Part shown: positions 58,546-64,000 of the stretch, piece by piece
Layout: every line of letters starts with the position of its first letter
Numbering within the stretch: the stretch's first letter is position 1
DNA from: Phoenix dactylifera
Taxonomy: Eukaryota > Streptophyta > Magnoliopsida > Arecales > Arecaceae
Assembly: GCF_009389715.1 (NCBI RefSeq)
Contig: NC_052393.1
Location: forward strand, 5,766,001 to 5,830,000
DNA: 64,000 nucleotides
Reading direction: 5' to 3'
Notes under the pieces: generated by a model
Seen by the model: only the letters and a program-made list of their open reading frames with translations
The model's database searches: none
What the model was told of the DNA's origin: nothing
Translations under genes and position numbers: made by a program

Positions 58546-60215
58546 GTATGCAAATATTCTTAAGAGTGCAAACAAATTGATTTTGATGTTCAAATCATCT
58601 TATTGAACTAACATTAATATTTAGGAATTAGGATAGTGGTGCTGGCAAGTGAACAAGTCCTTGCACATGATAGCACAGGCAAGCTTGGTCATTTTAGTTT
58701 CTGACAAGCTCAAATTCGAGTCAGTTCTTTTCATTCTTTATAGGGTGAACCTGAATGGTTTTGAAGTTTATAGTAGAGACTTAACCAGGTATTCGTCCAC
58801 TCAAGCTGGCTGATATTAAAGTTGTTGCCTGTGTTTGGATACAGCTTAGACAGAGCTGACAGAAGAAATCCAAAGTACTGAAGAAACAGATGACATGGTT
58901 TAACTTGTGATGCACACTTATCCTTTTATAAGTCGAACTATTTCTGAATAAATTGTAAAGTTCGCGATTTATTAGATAATTCCTGGTTAAATCAATTTCT
59001 GAAACTATCCAGAGAATCAGTTGGCTGAGGGGGAAGTAAAGACCATTCATATGATGCAAAGCCGACTCCGCACCAATTGTAGTCTTCATATTTTTGGATG
59101 TGGCACTAGGCTCAAGTACAAACTTCCCACTAGAAATTGGACTTGATTATTAGTTGAACACGGAATCAGGTTTTGCTACTACTTTTCCAAGAACTAACTT
59201 ATCGCAAACAATTTAATATAAATACAAACATATATGATGTAAGTACTTTTGTGTTTACTTTTTAAGTCTAAAAATAACTCAGAATACTTTCCATACCACC
59301 CCTCAGAATATTATAATGCACCAACATTTTCCTTCACCTCACCCTCTCTTCTAACAGAGCTTTTCTGCTGTTCACTTCACCAGACATACTCAACAAATAA
59401 CAACAAAGTAGTACATCTAACTCAAAGCAGTCTCCAAGCAAGAATCAGCCAAATATTTCAAAAAAATGCTTGTCTACACTGTGAAAGAAGTTGCTAGAGC
59501 CCTTCCACTATGCTGCCTAGAATGCAAGTAGTTTTCCGTTCTCACCAACCATCTTGATCATTATCATTTTCCTTTTCCTTTTCCTTTACTAAATATTACT
59601 TTCAGAACTGCCACATCTGCATGAGGATTGATGATAAAGAACAGCTTTATAACACACCTTTTCCATTTTGATATATGTAATGCCTCTGAATTCCCTCTCT
59701 TTTTCCTATTGGTGGAAATAAGAACAGCAGCTCACTTGAAATATGTAAGCGGAGTTCATCTTACATCACGTCGAAAGGTGGGGAAAAGCACATTACCAAT
59801 TCATGGGATCACACCCATCCATCAACATTCCCTATTTTGTATCATAAGTCTATTGCTTATGCTCATGAATTTATGAGAACCACCAATGATATAAAGAAAT
59901 TAGCAACAAAAATCTGCTTTAATTTTTATTTTTGTAAAAACACATCAACTCTCCTCTCTCTCTCTCTCTATCTGTTTTTTTTTGCAGAAACTGTCAGCCT
60001 TGAAATTACTGAACCATTGTATCTCTGCTCTCCTGACATTATGACCAACATTGTTCTTGGATGTGCATCAGCCTATGTTATGTGTGCAACTGTGCTATGG
60101 ATGTGTTAACTGCAGGTATTCATTTGATGGTAGAGCATAATGGTTCAATTAAAGGCCAAAATGAACCATTTCTGCAAATGATGATGGTGTGGTGGTGGTA
60201 GTAAAAAGTGACCCA
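58546..60215. other. Downstream of PLATZ exon B, no supported exon
   Basis: I looked for further PLATZ exons and found none. A stretch at 59988-60115, after a TTTTTGCAG acceptor-like site, has an open frame ending in a stop but no PLATZ signature. A CT microsatellite lies at 59952-59969. Confidence 0.5.
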
Positions 60216-61638
60216 TCTATACTATATTAAGAAAAGGAGCACTCCTATCTAGATTCCATTTGTCAACTTTTTCCTTACAAATAAAAAGCCCTCCATAAAA
60301 TCCAAATACCCTCAACTCAAATATTCAATAGATGGAAAGGATTAGGAAAATTAAATGAGATTTTATACATGATCCTTTTGTCCCCATCTCTCTTCCTTCA
60401 CACCCACCTACTCAGATTGGTTGGATCTCCCCTTCCAAATCTCTCTGTGCACATACATGACATGCTCACCTCCCATTTGGGGACCCCAAATTACCACCCC
60501 CCAACCAAAAAAAAAAAAATTTTTTTATCAATTTTCCCCCCAAAGTTTCAATGATTTTAATATATAAAATTTGAATACATAACTTACACTATATTTTATG
60601 ACTTTATTTTTATTATATTTAATATACTTTCTTTTTTCACAGAATCTTACATATCTAATAATTCATTTTATTTTATGTAATATAATATAATAATAGATGA
60701 TAGTTTTTCTCTTTTTTTCCACTTCAAATGTGCATTGCATGTGTCATTTTGCCAGTTTTTGCAAATATGAAAATTAAGTAGTTTTTTTCTGCAAAATCCC
60801 CAATTAAAAGTCAAAGTACTTAATCAGATTTGATACATCTTCTCGTAAATCAGTCAACAACAAAATTCTAGTAATTTCATTACAAAGACAAACAATTGAG
60901 CTTACAAAATTTCTCTTAAAAATTTGAATGACGCTTGATTTGAACATACAAAGTCCTAACAATAAAAATCCTTTTACAAATATAAACACATATTCATTGA
61001 TAAATTCCTGGTATAATCATTGAGGAGTCATAGGAAGAATGACATATATCAACTCCAGAACTAGTGCTTCTTAATTGTACTAATTATTGTTTGAAAATCT
61101 TAAATTAGAATTTTTCAACTATAAAGGGGACTGAGTCAATTCTTGCCTCCATGCCTAAATAAATTGGACCATAACCCAAGCATCGTAGTGTAGTATAAGT
61201 TTATACCATTTATTGTATGTTAAATTATGATATTAAATGGACTGATCTCTATAAAAAGAGTCAACTTCAATAAGATCCTTTGCCATCATTTCTGCAATGA
61301 TCTTATTCCCCCATATGCAAGTTAGAGTAACATTACACTAGTAACTAAGAGAGCTATTGGAAAGACAAAGGAGAAGAAGGAGAAGGGGGAATTGAAGATC
61401 TCATCTTAGCTATCTGATCAGTTTGGTTAGTAACTATATGTTATTCATAATTTTGGCCATGGTATGGCAATGTTTCAATCTTCACATCATATTAGAACAT
61501 GCAGGTGCTTCTCATCCAAGCTCAATTGAATATGAACTTGATTAAAATTTGCTAAACTGATTTAACATTTTTTCTATCGTTCCTTTATATTATTTAAAAT
61601 TATTCTGTAGGCTTTTATTATCCATAGCAATGGAGGTC
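60216..61638. other. Intergenic, AT-rich; possible Helitron 5' end
   Basis: At 60216, preceded by A, the sequence TCTATACTATATTAAGAAAA resembles 5' ends of plant Helitrons (TC, with insertion after A). No CTRR end with a hairpin was identified. Otherwise nothing is recognised. Confidence 0.35.
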
Positions 61639-62102
61639 AACAGAAGAAATCGGAGAACCTTCATCCATGCCATCTTCATCAACTCTCAATGCTGATGACA
61701 TAGAATCCAATACTAATAATGATGGATGACAATGGTGATCTAGTGCAACAACAATGTGATCTTAGTGCTGACAACAATGGTGATCTTAGTGCTGACAACA
61801 ATGGTGATCCTAGTGCAACAACATGTTGATCTTAGTGCTGCAACAATGGTGATCCTAGTGCAACAACAAGTTGATCTTAGTGCTGACAACAATGTGATCT
61901 AGTGCTGACAACAATGGTGATCTCAATGCTAATAAAACATGATCTAGATGCTGGCAACAATGGCGATCATGTGGAATTGCCAATTCTAGTATTGTCGAGG
62001 AATCATGCAAGAAACAAAAGAAGCCTTCTAGATCACCATTTTATTAGGACACTTAATTTGTGTGACCAACATCATGGCGTCACTACCATTATATTTGAAT
62101 GA
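61639..62102 (+). CDS. Uncertain exon with 8-residue repeats
   Basis: After a possible acceptor (CATAG at 61634-61638), one frame reads STEEIGEPSSMPSSSTLNAD and continues acidic. It then enters a 24-bp repeat encoding variants of DLSADNNG (about 61725-61975, about ten units). The frame breaks several times within the repeat, mostly where one base of a doublet is missing (GG to G, TT to T). It ends in frame with HARNKRSLLDHHFIRTLNLC and a stop at 62100-62102. No domain or family was recognised. It may be part of an unknown gene or an old repeat. Confidence 0.3.
61725..61975. repeat. 24-bp tandem repeat
   Basis: About ten imperfect units of the type GATCTTAGTGCTGACAACAA plus TGGT. Length differences of one to three bases between units break the coding phase. 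Confidence 0.85.
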
Positions 62103-62628
62103 TCAATGTTATATGGTGCCTACAGTACAACTGACACATAAAGGCAACATCTGGTCGTTAGGATTGTTTTTTCTATGGGTCAACAATTCAAGGAGGCTGA
62201 AAGTCCACTTAACAAGTTAGTAAAGTCTTTAGCAATTGCCAAATGACCTAGGACTGAAGCCCACCTCCACGAGCTTATAGAGTTAAGGGTATTAGGGGTA
62301 GGGCTATGCTCCATTATGTAACCATTGCATATAGACCCTTTCTAAAAAAACAAAGAAAGAAACTTTGAGCAATTACACAAGCATGATATGCAAGAAATTA
62401 TTGAAGAGGATTCCATATCAAATTATGGATTTTTTTTTTATTTTGTTTATTTTTTGTTTTTTATTTGTGGGGCAGGGTGTTCCTTTTGGTGATGTAATGC
62501 TTGAATAATTGGGAATGCTGTGTTCCAAAATAAGTCGCGTGTAATATATTCAAATTTCTGATTCTTTTAATTTGCCAAGCTTGAAGATAATTTCATCAAT
62601 GTAAAGTGGAACAAATGCCTGGCATTAA
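62103..62628. other. Intergenic, nothing recognised
   Basis: AT-rich spacer with a T-rich stretch at 62429-62463. No coding or structural signal. Confidence 0.5.
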
Positions 62629-63084
62629 GGGCTCGTTTGGTTGCGGGAAGCATTTTTTTCTGTAGGAATATGATTCCTAGGAAGAAGATTCCTAGGAAGA
62701 GATGCCTGGAAATGTACTTTTGGCATGTTTGGTTAACATGAAGAAGTGACAGATTTTTAGAGTGCTTATGTTTGGTGACCATCCACTTTCTTGGGAAGTT
62801 ATGTTAATTCCTATTATGTCCTTAATAAAAGCTAGTCTTTAATGCCTCTTTAATGCTGAAGGGCCTTGTGGGAAAAAATAAAGATGGAGTGATTTTCCGC
62901 TTCATGGGAAAGTAACTTTCCCATGTTTCTCATGGAAAAGACTTTCCCATGAAATGTGGGAATCATATTTCCATAAGAATACAACTTTCCCATCTCTCTT
63001 TTGAAAACTCCAACCAACAAGAGGCATTTATTACTTTCCGTTGACCACACTTCCCCCCTTCTTTCCCGCGAACCAAACGAGCCC
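62629..63084. mobile_element. Tourist-type (PIF/Harbinger) MITE, copy B
   Basis: Starts GGGCTCGTTTGGTTGCGGG and ends with the complement CGCGAACCAAACGAGCCC, flanked by a TAA target-site duplication (62626-62628 and 63085-63087). It is 456 bp, non-coding and homologous along its length to copy A at 32981. TIR sequence and TAA duplication identify the Tourist/PIF group. Confidence 0.92.
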
Positions 63085-63087
63085 TAA

Positions 63088-64000
63088 GAGTTTGGACAAT
63101 ACCATTTTGAGGGCATAAGTGTTGATACTTTGGCCTGATCCTAGAGCAACTCGCAGAAGTTTGAATCCATGTATTAGCATTTGAGGGCATGAAAGACACA
63201 AATGTCTGAGAGTATATTCAACATGTTCCTATGGAATAACCAAGTGTTAATCCTTCAAATCCTTAGCTGGAGCTAAAGTCATGAATAGGTTTCAGAGAAC
63301 TTCAAATCATGTCTCATTATTTAATGATAATAATTTGATAAAGCATATGTATTACTCTTGGATAAAAATATCTTTGTTCCTAACAATAGATGATTGTCTT
63401 AAGAAAGATTCATAACTAGAGGCACTTGTTTTACTATTTAGTATCCCCTTAATAACCCTCAACGATCAAGTATGCAGCTTTGTGCCCAACAAGACGTAAT
63501 ATATGACTTCTCAGGAAGCATTTGATGTCCAAATGACAGTGAAAATAACGCAAGATAGATGGACATCTACAGCAATAACAAAGGTATGCATAGCCGGTGA
63601 TAAATACACTCACAAGCTCCATTTGATCAACTTCTGCCAAGAAATGTTCTCTAAGAATCAATCCTACTCAAGGCTTTAAAAATGCCAGAACAGGATGGCA
63701 CAAATGGTACCATACTGTTCCGATTGAAAATCGGACTTGTATGCCCTATCGATACAATATGCAGTCCTGTTACCATGTTGTTGGTCCCTGTTTTTTTTTT
63801 TTTTTTTTTTTTTGATGTTAATGGGAGGGATAACCACCTGAGTTTTATGTCAAGGGAAAGAAAAGCATTTACAGTATATGTACAAGTTGGAACCTGGTTA
63901 ACCAGGATGGTACCAGTTATTCAAGAACATGTAAATTATCCTGGTGCTGGTTTCTAAAACCTAGATCCTAGTACCACTAAGAATTAGATATCATTGTTAC
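63088..64000. other. Intergenic, dispersed repeat
   Basis: 63680-63960 contains several GGTACC/GGTAC motifs and a T run at 63791-63813, related in style to the piece at 50755-50960. No gene is supported. Confidence 0.4.

Noticed and set aside
59988-60115. Third PLATZ exon
   Set aside because: It follows an acceptor-like site but lacks the TYVIN/VVFLN and C-terminal Cys motifs expected of PLATZ proteins.

Overview
The window is plant nuclear DNA. The genes have GT-AG introns, the intergenic sequence is AT-rich, and the repeats are typical of flowering plants: Au SINE, Tourist-type MITEs, LINE tails with an RNase H domain, and TRIM/LTR relics. The very GC-rich intronless calmodulin-like gene among AT-rich spacers, and the protein sequences, suggest a monocot, perhaps a palm. 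That last step is an inference that I could not check.

Layout. 1-3308 (minus): remains of a TTI1 (TELO2-interacting protein 1) gene, with exons missing and the frame broken. 8556-9921 (minus): intact three-exon R2R3-MYB transcription factor. 10-23 kb: gene-poor, with a TRIM-like element, a tandem array with a unit of about 280 bp, a LINE 3' end and an Au SINE. 23460-23957 (minus): intronless four-EF-hand calmodulin-like protein of CML18 type. 25.36-26.82 kb: a minisatellite with a unit of about 110 bp, split by a 918-bp solo LTR that carries its own 69-bp repeats. 27899-32663 (minus): two-exon gene for a plant protein of unknown function; its 4.2-kb intron holds a second copy of the array with the 280-bp unit. 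39359-39982 (plus): three-exon gene for a small single-pass membrane protein. 44234-44445 (plus): a U5 spliceosomal snRNA gene with upstream sequence element and TATA box. 45779-51673 (minus): five-exon RRM gene of the 'binding partner of ACD11' type. 57959-58545 (plus): first two exons of a PLATZ zinc-binding gene, with several single-base length changes in homopolymers. 61.6-62.1 kb: a 24-bp, eight-residue coding-type repeat with similar breaks. The rest is intergenic DNA, MITEs and other repeats.

The genes do not form a pathway or cluster; this is an ordinary euchromatic stretch. No new biological system is evident. The items most worth a second look are the U5 gene, the paired arrays at 14.3 and 30.6 kb, the solo LTR within a minisatellite, the decayed TTI1 locus, and the run of homopolymer-type frame breaks near 58-62 kb, which may be sequence error rather than biology.
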